Shown: positions 26,967-35,283, numbered from the stretch's first letter. The stretch is DNA of 64,000 nt from CAZGUG01 sp964625335 (GCA_964625335.1 CAZVBE010000004.1:62001-126000); one strand, 5' to 3'. Notes: generated by a model from the sequence alone, not told the origin. Program-made: numbers and translations.

Positions 26967-27497
26967 ATGCTGAAGGGAACTACAATTGTGGCAATAAGAA
27001 AGGACGGCAAGGCTGCCATAGCGGGGGATGGGCAGGTAACCCTGGGCGAGAGTACAATAATGAAACATTCAGCAAAAAAGGTAAGGAGAATATATAATGA
27101 TAAGGTGCTTATCGGATTTGCCGGTTCGGTGGCGGATGCCATGACACTTACCGTGAAATTGGAGGGTAAGCTGGAACAGTACGGCGGAAACTTAAAAAGG
27201 GCTTCGGTTGAGCTGGCAAAGGAATGGAGAACCGACAAAATACTCAGGAAACTGGAGGCAATGCTAATTGCAATAGACAATGAATCACTGCTGGTTATTT
27301 CAGGAAACGGTGAAGTAGTCGAACCGGATGACGAGGTCATTGCTGTGGGTTCGGGAGGCCCCTATGCCATGGCTGCGGCAAAGGCGTTATGTGAGAACAC
27401 CGGCATGGAAGCAAGTGATATTGCGGAAAAGGCGTTAAGAATAGCATCCAGCATATGCGTATATACCAATGATAACATATCGGTATTGGAATTATAG
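26967..27497 (+). CDS. hslV: ATP-dependent protease subunit HslV (ClpQ)
   Basis: Proteolytic ring of the HslUV protease. 176 residues. The N-terminus is MLKGTTIVAI, so the catalytic residue would be Thr5 exposed after removal of a four-residue propeptide, as seen in other Firmicutes; enterobacterial HslV has Thr right after Met. AGDGQVTLG and the GSGGPYAMAAAKAL segment match the family. It ends 25 bases before hslU. Confidence 0.95.
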   Translation: MLKGTTIVAIRKDGKAAIAGDGQVTLGESTIMKHSAKKVRRIYNDKVLIGFAGSVADAMTLTVKLEGKLEQYGGNLKRASVELAKEWRTDKILRKLEAMLIAIDNESLLVISGNGEVVEPDDEVIAVGSGGPYAMAAAKALCENTGMEASDIAEKALRIASSICVYTNDNISVLEL

Positions 27498-27522
27498 TGT
27501 CAGAAAAGAGGTGCAAAGTGTG

Positions 27523-28920
27523 ATGACGAGAGAATTAACCCCCTCCGAGATAGTAAAGGAATTGGATAAATATATTATAGGTCAGGACAAAGCCAAGAAA
27601 TCGGTGGCGGTTGCCCTTAGAAACAGGTATAGAAGGAGACACCTGCCGCAGGAACTGCAGGAGGAAATAAAGCCTAAGAATATACTAATGGTAGGTCCCA
27701 CCGGCGTGGGGAAAACCGAAATAGCCAGAAGGCTGGCAAAGCTTGTGAATGCTCCCTTTGTTAAAGTTGAAGCGACCAAGTTTACAGAGGTTGGCTATGT
27801 AGGAAGAGATGTGGATTCCATGATAAGGGACCTGGTTGAGACCTCAATAAGAATGGTAAGGGAAAATATGATTAAAGGGGTACAGAGCAAAGCAGAGGCG
27901 GCTGCCGATGAAAGGATTGTGGAATTACTGGTGCCTCGGCCCTCAAAGGAGTCTTCTTACAAAAACCCCTTTGAAGCACTGTTTGGCAATCCGGCCGAAG
28001 AGGATAAACGGGATGAGAATAAGGAAGAAACTAAGACAATAGAAGAGGAAAGAAGGATAATAAGGTCAAAACTGAAAATAGGCGAACTGGAGGAAGAAAC
28101 GGTAGAAGTGGAAGTTGAAGACCGGGGTGGGACGGCGGTGGAATTCTTTACCGGGATGGGTACCGAGGAAATGAATATCAATTTCCAGGACATCCTTGGT
28201 GGTATGCTGCCAGGCAAGAAAAAGAGAAAAAGGGTAACGGTCAGAGAAGCAAGAAAAATCCTGGCCCAGGATGAAGCAAACAAGCTTGTGGATTCCGAGC
28301 AGATTACCTCAGAGGCCATTGCCAAAGCGGAGCAGACCGGCATCATATTCTTGGATGAGATAGACAAGATTGCTTCGGGAGAATACAAGGGAGGCCCCGA
28401 TGTTTCGAGGGAAGGTGTACAAAGGGACATACTGCCGCTGGTTGAGGGTAGCACAGTAATGACCAAGCATGGACCGGTCAGAACCGACCATATTCTTTTT
28501 ATATCTGCCGGAGCTTTTCATATAGCCAAGCCTTCGGATTTGATACCCGAACTGCAGGGCCGCTTCCCTATAAGAGTCGGGCTGGACAGTCTAAGCAAGG
28601 AGGACTTTAGAAAGATACTCACCCAACCCAAGAATGCCCTTATTATGCAGTATAAAGCCCTGTTAAAGACCGAGGGAATAAACATAAACGTTAAGGAGGA
28701 TGCGCTGGAGCGGATTGCAGAGATTGCCTATTATGTAAATCAGTCGGAAGAGAACATAGGCGCCAGAAGACTGCATTCTATTGTGGAAAAATTGTTTGAA
28801 GAGATTTCATATTCAGCTCCGGACTTTGACCAAAGGAGCATAGATATTGACTGTAATTATGTTACAAAACAGCTCAGGGAGTTTATTATGGAAAAGGATA
28901 TAAGCAGGTTTATAATTTAA
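27523..28920 (+). CDS. hslU: HslU AAA+ unfoldase (ClpY)
   Basis: ATPase that unfolds substrates for HslV. 465 residues. TPSEIVKELDKYIIGQ at the N-terminus, Walker A GPTGVGKTEIARR (about 55-67), an intermediate I domain (about 110-245, charged and low in complexity), Walker B IIFLDEIDKI and sensor regions, ending in ISRFII, similar to the C-terminal tail that docks in HslV. The frame is open into hslV; ATG 27523, after AAGAGGTG, is taken as start, and GTG 27520 is an alternative. Confidence 0.96.
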   Translation: MTRELTPSEIVKELDKYIIGQDKAKKSVAVALRNRYRRRHLPQELQEEIKPKNILMVGPTGVGKTEIARRLAKLVNAPFVKVEATKFTEVGYVGRDVDSMIRDLVETSIRMVRENMIKGVQSKAEAAADERIVELLVPRPSKESSYKNPFEALFGNPAEEDKRDENKEETKTIEEERRIIRSKLKIGELEEETVEVEVEDRGGTAVEFFTGMGTEEMNINFQDILGGMLPGKKKRKRVTVREARKILAQDEANKLVDSEQITSEAIAKAEQTGIIFLDEIDKIASGEYKGGPDVSREGVQRDILPLVEGSTVMTKHGPVRTDHILFISAGAFHIAKPSDLIPELQGRFPIRVGLDSLSKEDFRKILTQPKNALIMQYKALLKTEGININVKEDALERIAEIAYYVNQSEENIGARRLHSIVEKLFEEISYSAPDFDQRSIDIDCNYVTKQLREFIMEKDISRFII

Positions 28921-28957
28921 CAAAAATTACATACCGCAAGGAGGAATTAGTAGAAAT

Positions 28958-28985
28958 TTGTAGAATAATAATAAAAATATAAAAT
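28958..28985 (+). promoter_or_regulatory. Promoter of the riboswitch-flagellar transcript
   Basis: TTGTAG (28958-28963), 16 bases, then TAAAAT (28980-28985) in very AT-rich DNA. The predicted start, near 28992, coincides with the beginning of the aptamer. The boxes are moderate matches; the position is the stronger argument. Confidence 0.5.
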
Positions 28986-28986
28986 A

Positions 28987-29075
28987 TTCCGAAAAAGGCA
29001 AACCTTTCTAAAGTCAGGGACGCAAAACCACGGGCCTAAGGTATTCTTAATGCTATGGCAGCCGGGTTGCCGGAG
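28987..29075 (+). promoter_or_regulatory. c-di-GMP class I (GEMM-I) riboswitch aptamer
   Basis: The blocks GGCAAACC (28997-29004), GGGACGCAAAACCACGGGCC (29017-29036), CCTAAGG (29035-29041) and ATGGCAGCCGGGTTGCCGG occur in the order and spacing of GEMM-I RNAs. P1 is TTCCG (28987-28991) with CGGAG (29071-29075). The G of GGC, the first A of GCAAA and the C of TTGCCG correspond by my alignment to the ligand-contacting G20, A47 and C92 of the Vibrio Vc2 RNA, which favours c-di-GMP over the G20A variants that sense c-AMP-GMP. This riboswitch class is known upstream of flagellar operons in Clostridia. Confidence 0.92.
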
Positions 29076-29082
29076 GGGGAAC

Positions 29083-29125
29083 AAATACCTATTACCGGCT
29101 TCCAGAAATAGGTATTTTTGTTTTG
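29083..29125 (+). terminator. Riboswitch expression-platform terminator
   Basis: AAATACCTATT (29083-29093) pairs perfectly with AATAGGTATTT (29107-29117), followed by TTGTTTT. AGGTATT in the 3' arm is also present in the aptamer (29039-29045), so the aptamer strand can act as an antiterminator by pairing with AATACCT (29084-29090). Ligand binding should hold the aptamer strand and let the terminator form. Confidence 0.88.
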
Positions 29126-29171
29126 AAAGGAGAGTGACAGCCTTTATGAAAATTTAGGAAATAAGGTGAAG

Positions 29172-29202
29172 TTGATATTAAAAACTAGAATAATGGGATA
29201 AT
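29172..29202 (+). promoter_or_regulatory. Possible second promoter upstream of flgB
   Basis: TTGATA (29172-29177) and GATAAT (29197-29202), preceded by TGG as an extended -10, are 19 bases apart. It lies downstream of the riboswitch terminator, so if active it would bypass c-di-GMP control. Confidence 0.35.
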
Positions 29203-29339
29203 TTTAGAAAACTATGAAGGAATATGATGAAAACTATCGAATATCTATTTCTATACGGGACAATAAAAATTGGACAATATTGCGAAATTTCAATCACAGG
29301 TGTGGGCTTTCACCACAGATGTTTAGCCCCGCAAATCAA

Positions 29340-29402
29340 GGTGCCGGCGTCGGCTATCCATGGCTTACAGTATTGAGAAAAGATCTTGCCGACGGCTGTA
29401 CC
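29340..29402 (+). repeat. Long inverted repeat in the flgB leader
   Basis: GGTGCCGGCGTCGGC (29340-29354) is complementary to GCCGACGGCTGTACC (29388-29402) at 12 of 15 positions. The 3' arm ends about 12 bases before the flgB Shine-Dalgarno CGGAGGTG. It could be a translation-control or processing structure; function unknown. Confidence 0.55.
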
Positions 29403-29428
29403 GGTGAAAAAGCCCGGAGGTGAAAGAT

Positions 29429-29836
29429 ATGTCAAATGAAACTGATACCATAAATATACTGCAAAAAGCTTTGGATGCATCCTGGGTCAGGAACGATGTG
29501 ATAGCCAATAATATTGCGAATGTTGATACCCCGAGTTACAAGGCTTACAGGGTTGAGTTTGAAGAGCTTTTGAAGAAGGCAATTGACAGCAATCAAATGC
29601 CGGTTACATCGACCAATCCAAAGCATATTACAATAGGAAGCGGAAGCCTAAACAGGGTTACCCCCAGAATAGTAAGGGACAGAAGTACCAGTACGCGCCT
29701 GGACGGAAACAATGTGAACATTGATGTTGAAACAGCCAACCTTGCCAATAATACAATAATGTATCAAGCTCTGGTCGACCAGTTGTCTGCAAAACTGGCA
29801 AGGCTAAGGACGGTAATAAACGAAGGCAGGAGGTAA
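29429..29836 (+). CDS. flgB: Flagellar basal-body rod protein FlgB
   Basis: Proximal rod subunit, exported by the flagellar type III system. 135 residues, with the rod/hook family N-terminal motif NDVIANNIANVDTPSYKAYRVEFEE, rather longer in its middle than FlgC's counterpart. ATG 29429 follows CGGAGGTGAAAG; the in-frame GTG at 29420 lies within that site. First gene of the flagellar cluster and first downstream of the riboswitch. Confidence 0.96.
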   Translation: MSNETDTINILQKALDASWVRNDVIANNIANVDTPSYKAYRVEFEELLKKAIDSNQMPVTSTNPKHITIGSGSLNRVTPRIVRDRSTSTRLDGNNVNIDVETANLANNTIMYQALVDQLSAKLARLRTVINEGRR

Positions 29837-29840
29837 TTAA

Positions 29841-30287
29841 ATGGGAGTTTTTGGTTCGATAAACACCAGTGCAACGGGACTTACGGCCCAAAGGCTGAGA
29901 ATGGATGTAATAGCAAAAAATATTGCCAATGCCAATACTACCAGGACTGAAAACGGGCTCCCTTACAGGCGTCAGGTGGTTGTTTTTGAAGAAAACCGCA
30001 GCAATACACCCTTCTCGGGATTTCTTTCGAATGAAAGCCGCAGGCGCTTTCTTAAGGACGGTGGGGTAAAGATTACAGGAATAGCAGATGACAAAACTCC
30101 ATTCAGGCGAACCTATGACCCGGGTCATCCCGACGCCGATCAGGAAGGCTATGTGCTTATGCCTAACGTGGATACGGTTATTGAAATGGTAAATATGATA
30201 TCGGCTGCCCGGGCCTATGAAGCCAATGTAACTGCCCTTAACGCATCAAAGGGAATGGCGATAAAAGCGCTGGAAATAGGAAAATAA
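29841..30287 (+). CDS. flgC: Flagellar basal-body rod protein FlgC
   Basis: Rod protein of 148 residues. N-terminal INTSATGLTAQRLRMDVIAKNIANANTTRT and C-terminal NVDTVIEMVNMISAARAYEANVTALNASK are the helical ends that form the axial coiled bundle. It lies 4 bases from flgB with Shine-Dalgarno CAGGAGGTAA. Confidence 0.96.
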   Translation: MGVFGSINTSATGLTAQRLRMDVIAKNIANANTTRTENGLPYRRQVVVFEENRSNTPFSGFLSNESRRRFLKDGGVKITGIADDKTPFRRTYDPGHPDADQEGYVLMPNVDTVIEMVNMISAARAYEANVTALNASKGMAIKALEIGK

Positions 30288-30304
30288 AAGGGAGGTAGAG
30301 ACAT

Positions 30305-30601
30305 ATGAGAATTTCGATTCCCGGTTCAGTACCGGCATCTAATGGCATAAGCAGTAAGCCGGAAAAAGTTGAAAGTCAGGTCTCTAATTTTTCCGATTAT
30401 TTATGGAGCGCACTGGACGAGGTGGACAAACTGCAAAAAGAGGCGGACAGTTCCGCTGTTGCCCTTGCAACCGGGGAAATACAAAACCTGCATCAGGTTA
30501 TGATAGACGCGGAAAAGGCAGAAATCGCACTTCAGTTCACTATTCAGGTCAGAAATAAAATAATAGAAGCATACCAGGAAATCATGAGGATGCAGGTATA
30601 A
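30305..30601 (+). CDS. fliE: Flagellar hook-basal body complex protein FliE
   Basis: Joins the MS ring to the rod. 98 residues, helical. The C-terminal half (ATGEIQNLHQVMIDAEKAEIALQFTIQVRNKIIEAYQEIMRMQV) is the conserved part. ATG 30305 follows GGGAGGTAGAGAC. Confidence 0.94.
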   Translation: MRISIPGSVPASNGISSKPEKVESQVSNFSDYLWSALDEVDKLQKEADSSAVALATGEIQNLHQVMIDAEKAEIALQFTIQVRNKIIEAYQEIMRMQV

Positions 30602-30641
30602 ACCGACTGCAAAACTGACAATAGGAGACGGGGTGACCATA

Positions 30642-32186
30642 ATGGGAGAAACCCTTGAAAGAATTAGAAATCAATTAAATGAGTTTTGGCAGGGGCGAAC
30701 CAATAAACAAAAGATAAAAATCGGAATAAGTGCGGTTGTTCTTATAGTTAGTGTGGCTCTGCTGGTTTTCCTTACTTCCCGGCCAGAAATGGTTCCCCTG
30801 TACAATGAGCTTGATATTAAGGATGCAGGGGAAATAACAAAAAAACTGGATGAACTGAAAATAAAATGGGAAATTGACGACAGTGATTCCAGCATCCTGG
30901 TCCCAAAACAGGAAGTTAACAGGCTGAGAATGCAACTGGCAACCGAAGGCCTGCCCAGAGGCGGATTTAGTTTGGTAGAAGCCCTGGACAATACTAGTCT
31001 GGGCACAACGGACATGGAAAGAAGAGAAAGGATACGGGTTGGGCAGGAATATGCAATAGCCCAGGCTATCGAAACGATTGACGGCATAGAATATTCACAG
31101 GTTAACCTGTATATACCCCAGGACAGCCTGTTCGCAATGAGCAATACAGAATATGAAGCCAGTGCGGGAATACTCTTGAAACTTGAGCCTGGTGCAGAAC
31201 TTAGCCAAAATCAGATAGAAGGGATAGTACAGTTTGTATCAAAGAGCGTAAAGGGACTGGAAAAGGATAATATTTCCATTATCGACCAAACCGGAGGGGA
31301 GTTGTCGGCACAGGCAGATTCTCAACAGGGGATACTGCTTAAACAGCTGGAGATTGAGCACAATACCCAGGACAGGCTTCAAAAAAGTATCAGGGAATTT
31401 TTAGAGACCGCTTACGGCAAAAACAATGTGGATGTCAGGGTAAACCTGAAATTGGATTTTGACAGCAGAGTAACCAACATAGTAAGATTTGAGCCTCCCA
31501 TACCGGGAGAAGCCGAAGGTCTCGTGTCAAGCATGCAGGAACTTGAGGAGCATGCTTCTAATATGGGCAGCGGAGGTATACCCGGTACCGACAGCAATAT
31601 AGACGATGTAGTGAGCTATGCGCAAATCGATGGCCAGACCTCCAAGTATGATACGGTAAGCAGAACAGTAAACTATGAACTCAATCAAATTAAGGAAGAG
31701 ATAGTAAAGGCCCAGGGACAGGTGAAAAATCTTTCGGTGGCGGTTCTTTTGAACAGTACTTCCCTAATGCAGGAACTGGGTCAGCAGGATAGGGACAATA
31801 TAGTAAATATGGTTGCTGCAGCTGCGGGTATTGACAGCGAGGTCGTGACAGTACAGTCGCTGCCCTTTGATACAAGCTTAGCGGCTGAAATTGCACAGGG
31901 TTTTGAAAACAGGGAGCGAATGGAAAAGACCAAGCTTTATACCTATGCGGGCAGTATTGGAGCTTTATTGCTAGCAGGGATTATTGGCTCTTTTTTAATT
32001 GTACGCGGCAGAAGGCTCAAAAAGGAAGATATGCTAATTTCAGAAGCACAGCCGGTTACAAGCGATGAAATAGAAGAAATCAGCCTTGATCAGGATAAAC
32101 ATGGGACACGGAAACAGGTGGAGAAATTTATAGCCAAAAAACCTGAGACTGCGGCTCAGCTACTGAAAACCTGGCTTAACGAATAG
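30642..32186 (+). CDS. fliF: Flagellar MS-ring protein FliF
   Basis: Inner-membrane ring on which the motor is built. 514 residues with two membrane segments (about 26-44 and 432-455), a periplasmic YscJ/FliF ring-building region between them containing LPRGGFSLVEALDNTSLGTTD, and a cytoplasmic tail ending AQLLKTWLNE that binds FliG. GTG 30633 is also possible; ATG 30642 is better spaced from GGGGTGA. Confidence 0.96.
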   Translation: MGETLERIRNQLNEFWQGRTNKQKIKIGISAVVLIVSVALLVFLTSRPEMVPLYNELDIKDAGEITKKLDELKIKWEIDDSDSSILVPKQEVNRLRMQLATEGLPRGGFSLVEALDNTSLGTTDMERRERIRVGQEYAIAQAIETIDGIEYSQVNLYIPQDSLFAMSNTEYEASAGILLKLEPGAELSQNQIEGIVQFVSKSVKGLEKDNISIIDQTGGELSAQADSQQGILLKQLEIEHNTQDRLQKSIREFLETAYGKNNVDVRVNLKLDFDSRVTNIVRFEPPIPGEAEGLVSSMQELEEHASNMGSGGIPGTDSNIDDVVSYAQIDGQTSKYDTVSRTVNYELNQIKEEIVKAQGQVKNLSVAVLLNSTSLMQELGQQDRDNIVNMVAAAAGIDSEVVTVQSLPFDTSLAAEIAQGFENRERMEKTKLYTYAGSIGALLLAGIIGSFLIVRGRRLKKEDMLISEAQPVTSDEIEEISLDQDKHGTRKQVEKFIAKKPETAAQLLKTWLNE

Positions 32187-32200
32187 TGGGTGATATTACT

Positions 32201-33214
32201 ATGACAAGGGGTAAAGGAGAATTATCGGGCAGGGAAAAAGCAGCGGTTTTACTTATAAGTCTTGGCCCGGAGAATTCGGCAAAAATATTCCAACATTTAA
32301 CAGATGAGGAAATTGAAGAACTTACATTGGAGATTGCCAATATGAGGACGGTAACTCCTGAGTCCAAAAACAAGATAACTCAGGAATTTTACCAAATATG
32401 CGTTGCCCAGGAGTATATTTCGGAGGGTGGGATAGATTACGCGAAAGAGGTTCTGGAAAAGGCCCTCGGAGGTCAGAAAGCGCTTGATATTGTGAACAGA
32501 CTCACATCGTACCTGCAGATCCGTCCCTTTGATTTCGTTAGAAAAGCCGACCCCAGCCAAATATTCAATTTTATACAAAATGAGCATCCACAGACAATAT
32601 CCCTTATACTGGCATACTTAAACCCACAGCAGGCATCGGTTGTTTTGGCTTCCCTTCCTTCCGACAAGCAGGCAGAGGTAGCAAAACGTATAGCCGTTAT
32701 GGACAGAACTTCTCCCGACATAATAAAAGAGGTTGAAAGGGTACTTGAAAAGAAAATCTCTTCATTGCTTAACCATGATTATACATCTGCAGGTGGGATA
32801 CAGGCCATTGTAAATATACTGAATTCGGTTGACCGGGGAACCGAAAAGAATATTATTGAGACTCTTGAAGTGGAGGACACGGAATTAGCCGAAGAGATTA
32901 AGAAGAGGATGTTTGTCTTTGAAGACATAATGAGTCTTGACAACAGATCTATACAGAGATTCTTGCGGGAAGTGGAAAACGATATGCTTGCTGTTGCCCT
33001 TAAGGGCGCAAATGATGAGGTTACAGACGTGATATTCAACAATATGTCAAAACGTCTGAAGGAAATGATCACTGAGGATATGCAGTTTATGGGTCCGGTG
33101 AGGTTGCGCGATGTTGAGGAGGCGCAGCAAAAAATAGTCAATGTTATATGGAAACTAGAGGATGCAGGTGAAATTGTAATTTCGAGAGGGGGAGGGGATG
33201 AAATAATTGTCTAG
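32201..33214 (+). CDS. fliG: Flagellar motor switch protein FliG
   Basis: Torque-generating rotor protein. 337 residues: GREKAAVLLISLGPENSAKI at the N-terminus binds FliF, the middle contains EHPQTISLILAYL (EHPQ motif), and the C-terminal domain carries the charged helix FVFEDIMSLDNRSIQRFLREV that meets MotA. ATG 32201 is preferred to GTG 32186, which lies at the fliF stop. It overlaps fliH by 8 bases. Confidence 0.97.
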   Translation: MTRGKGELSGREKAAVLLISLGPENSAKIFQHLTDEEIEELTLEIANMRTVTPESKNKITQEFYQICVAQEYISEGGIDYAKEVLEKALGGQKALDIVNRLTSYLQIRPFDFVRKADPSQIFNFIQNEHPQTISLILAYLNPQQASVVLASLPSDKQAEVAKRIAVMDRTSPDIIKEVERVLEKKISSLLNHDYTSAGGIQAIVNILNSVDRGTEKNIIETLEVEDTELAEEIKKRMFVFEDIMSLDNRSIQRFLREVENDMLAVALKGANDEVTDVIFNNMSKRLKEMITEDMQFMGPVRLRDVEEAQQKIVNVIWKLEDAGEIVISRGGGDEIIV

Positions 33215-33965
33215 ATTATATAAGTCCCAGGCAGTAGTAGTAGGAGATCCCCTTGAGATAAAAAACGAAACAGAGAAACAAAACAGCATTGCTGTAAGTG
33301 AGAAGCAGGTCGGGCAACATAATGAAAAAGAGGATATTCTTGATATAAAGAGCAGTGAAATAATAAAAAGGGCCCAGGATAATGCGGTGCAGCTGATAGA
33401 CCAGGCAAAACAAAAAAGTTTGGATATGTACGCCAAAGCACAGGAAGACGGTTATAATACAGGATTTGAAGAAGGGTATACAAAGGGAATTGAAGAGGGG
33501 CAAATAAAAGGCAGACAGCAGGGGCTGGACACAGCCCAGGAAATGATTGAAGAAGCTTTGGAAATGAGGCGCAGGGCCCTTGAGACTAAGGAGCAAATAA
33601 TAAAGGAAGCCGAAGCCGAAATAATACGCATTGTTTTGGAGGTTTCAAGAAAGCTGATTGGAGAGCAGATGAAAATTGACAGGGAAGCAGTTTTGTGGCC
33701 TGTCAGAAAAGCTTTGGAGAAATGCGCATTTTCAAGCAAGGTCATAATGAAGGTTTCTTCGGAAGACTATGACGTTGTGGAATTGTCAAAGAATAGGCTG
33801 TTGGCCGAGCTGGAAGGGATATCCCAACTGGAGATAATAGCAGACGATGCCCTGCCTTTGGGAAGCTGCTTGCTGGAAACAGATGCGGGCTATATTAATT
33901 CAGGTTTGGAAGTGCAGCTGAGCAGAATAGAAAAATCCTTCCGGGAGTTACTGGGCCATGAATAG
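33207..33965 (+). CDS. fliH: Flagellar assembly protein FliH
   Basis: Regulates the FliI export ATPase and delivers it to the export gate. 252 residues, with a long helical middle holding glycine repeats (GYNTGFEEGYTKGIEEGQIKGRQQGLD, the GxxxG-rich helix) and a C-terminal V-ATPase E-subunit-like domain. The start is TTG 33207, after GGAGGGG. Overlaps fliG and fliI at both ends, which suggests translational coupling. Confidence 0.92.
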   Translation: MSRLYKSQAVVVGDPLEIKNETEKQNSIAVSEKQVGQHNEKEDILDIKSSEIIKRAQDNAVQLIDQAKQKSLDMYAKAQEDGYNTGFEEGYTKGIEEGQIKGRQQGLDTAQEMIEEALEMRRRALETKEQIIKEAEAEIIRIVLEVSRKLIGEQMKIDREAVLWPVRKALEKCAFSSKVIMKVSSEDYDVVELSKNRLLAELEGISQLEIIADDALPLGSCLLETDAGYINSGLEVQLSRIEKSFRELLGHE

Positions 33966-35271
33966 CATTAAACTTGACAAGTACAGCGCTGCTTTAAAGG
34001 AACTGGATACTTTAAAATACAGTGGCAGGGTGAGCAAGGTAATAGGCCTTACCATCGAGGCGATAGGCCCATCGGTAAATATAGGGGAAATATGTGATGT
34101 ATTTTCGGTAAAGAACAAAAATCCGATAAAGGCTGAAGTGGTAGGCTTCAAGAATAATACAGTGCTTCTTATGCCCCTGGGAGACATGGAAGGGATAGGA
34201 CCGGGGAGCGGAGTAGTAGCCACGGGGGATACACTGAGGGTGCCGGTTGGGGAAGGCCTGCTGGGTAGAGTACTGGACGGTCTTGGGAATCCCATTGACG
34301 GGTTGGGGCCGTTGCAGTTTAGCAGGATGTTTCCGGTGACCAATCCACCTCCAAATCCCCTGTTAAGAAAGAAGATAAACGAAGTACTGGAATTGGGCAT
34401 AAAATCCATTGACGGACTGCTTACCTGCGGCAAGGGCCAGAGAATAGGCATATTTTCGGGAAGCGGTATAGGGAAAAGCACCCTTTTGGGTATGATTGCA
34501 AGAAACACTTCTGCCGATATAAATATAATAGGGCTTATTGGTGAGCGAGGCAGGGAAGTAAGGGAGTTTCTTGAGAATGACCTGGGCCGGGAGGGATTGA
34601 AAAGGTCAGTGGTTGTAGTGGCAACCTCAGACCAGCCGGCGCTTGTGCGGCTGAAAAGCGCACAATTGGTTACTGCAATTGCCGAATTTTTCAGAAGCAT
34701 GGGCAAGGATGTGATTTTAATGATGGATTCTCTTACAAGATTTGCCCTTGCCCAGAGGGAAGTCGGTTTGGCCATAGGGGAGCCGCCTGTCACCCGGGGA
34801 TATACGCCTTCGGTATTTGCAGTGTTGCCTAAACTATTGGAAAGGTCAGGCACGGCAACATCCGGGTCAATAACAGGGCTGTATGCAGTTCTGGTAGACA
34901 GAGATGATTTGAATGAACCGATAACGGATGCGGTAAGGGGAATACTGGACGGACATATTGTACTGTCCCGGAGCCTCGCCAACAAGAATCATTACCCCGC
35001 CATCGATATACTGCAGAGCATCAGCAGGCTTATGCCAAACATAGTTGATACCGGTCATCACACCAGTGCCCTGAGGATTAAGGATACTATGGCGGTTTAC
35101 AAAAACGCAGAGGATTTGATAAGCATAGGGGCATATAACCGGGGAAGCAATCCGAAAATAGACTATGCAATAGATAAAATCGAAATAATTAATAATTTTC
35201 TGAAGCAGGGGATAAAAGAGAAGGTAAGTTTTGAAAGCACCATTGAAGAATTGACCAGTTTGCTTGACTAA
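33958..35271 (+). CDS. fliI: Flagellum-specific ATP synthase FliI
   Basis: Hexameric ATPase of the flagellar export apparatus. 437 residues, F1-beta-like. Walker A GSGIGKSTLLG (about 168-178), GERGREVREF, Walker B VILMMDSLTRFA and the conserved YTPSVFAVLPKLLERSG segment. Overlaps fliH by 8 bases and is followed by fliJ after 12 bases. Confidence 0.97.
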   Translation: MNSIKLDKYSAALKELDTLKYSGRVSKVIGLTIEAIGPSVNIGEICDVFSVKNKNPIKAEVVGFKNNTVLLMPLGDMEGIGPGSGVVATGDTLRVPVGEGLLGRVLDGLGNPIDGLGPLQFSRMFPVTNPPPNPLLRKKINEVLELGIKSIDGLLTCGKGQRIGIFSGSGIGKSTLLGMIARNTSADINIIGLIGERGREVREFLENDLGREGLKRSVVVVATSDQPALVRLKSAQLVTAIAEFFRSMGKDVILMMDSLTRFALAQREVGLAIGEPPVTRGYTPSVFAVLPKLLERSGTATSGSITGLYAVLVDRDDLNEPITDAVRGILDGHIVLSRSLANKNHYPAIDILQSISRLMPNIVDTGHHTSALRIKDTMAVYKNAEDLISIGAYNRGSNPKIDYAIDKIEIINNFLKQGIKEKVSFESTIEELTSLLD

Positions 35272-35283
35272 GGAGTGTTTTCG

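Larger units (their letters stand above)
28921..29428 (+). other. Long regulatory intergenic region before the flagellar cluster
   Basis: About 508 bases without a convincing gene. In order it holds: an orphan AAGGAGG with no start codon (28939-28945), a promoter (28958-28985), a c-di-GMP-I riboswitch (28987-29075) with terminator (29083-29125), a possible second promoter (29172-29202) and a long inverted repeat (29340-29402) just before the flgB ribosome binding site. A 69-codon frame at 29214-29423 has no recognisable domain and lacks a clear ribosome binding site. Confidence 0.8.

Noticed and set aside
28997..28999. Possible G20A-type GEMM variant that would sense c-AMP-GMP
   Set aside because: When numbered against Vc2, the base before GC in GGCAAACC is G, so the position equivalent to G20 appears to be G. 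The A lies one base further upstream. A proper alignment should confirm this.
29126..29157. GGAGAG followed by ATG AAA ATT TAG
   Set aside because: A three-codon frame with poor spacing just after the riboswitch terminator; probably chance or a relic, not a supported gene.
29214..29423. 69-codon frame upstream of flgB
   Set aside because: No clear ribosome binding site, no recognisable domain, and it covers the inverted repeat in the flgB leader. Kept only as an open possibility.
33948..34985. 345-codon frame on the - strand
   Set aside because: Exact antisense of fliI, whose motifs are intact; Ser/Pro-rich composition is typical of a shadow of a conserved gene.
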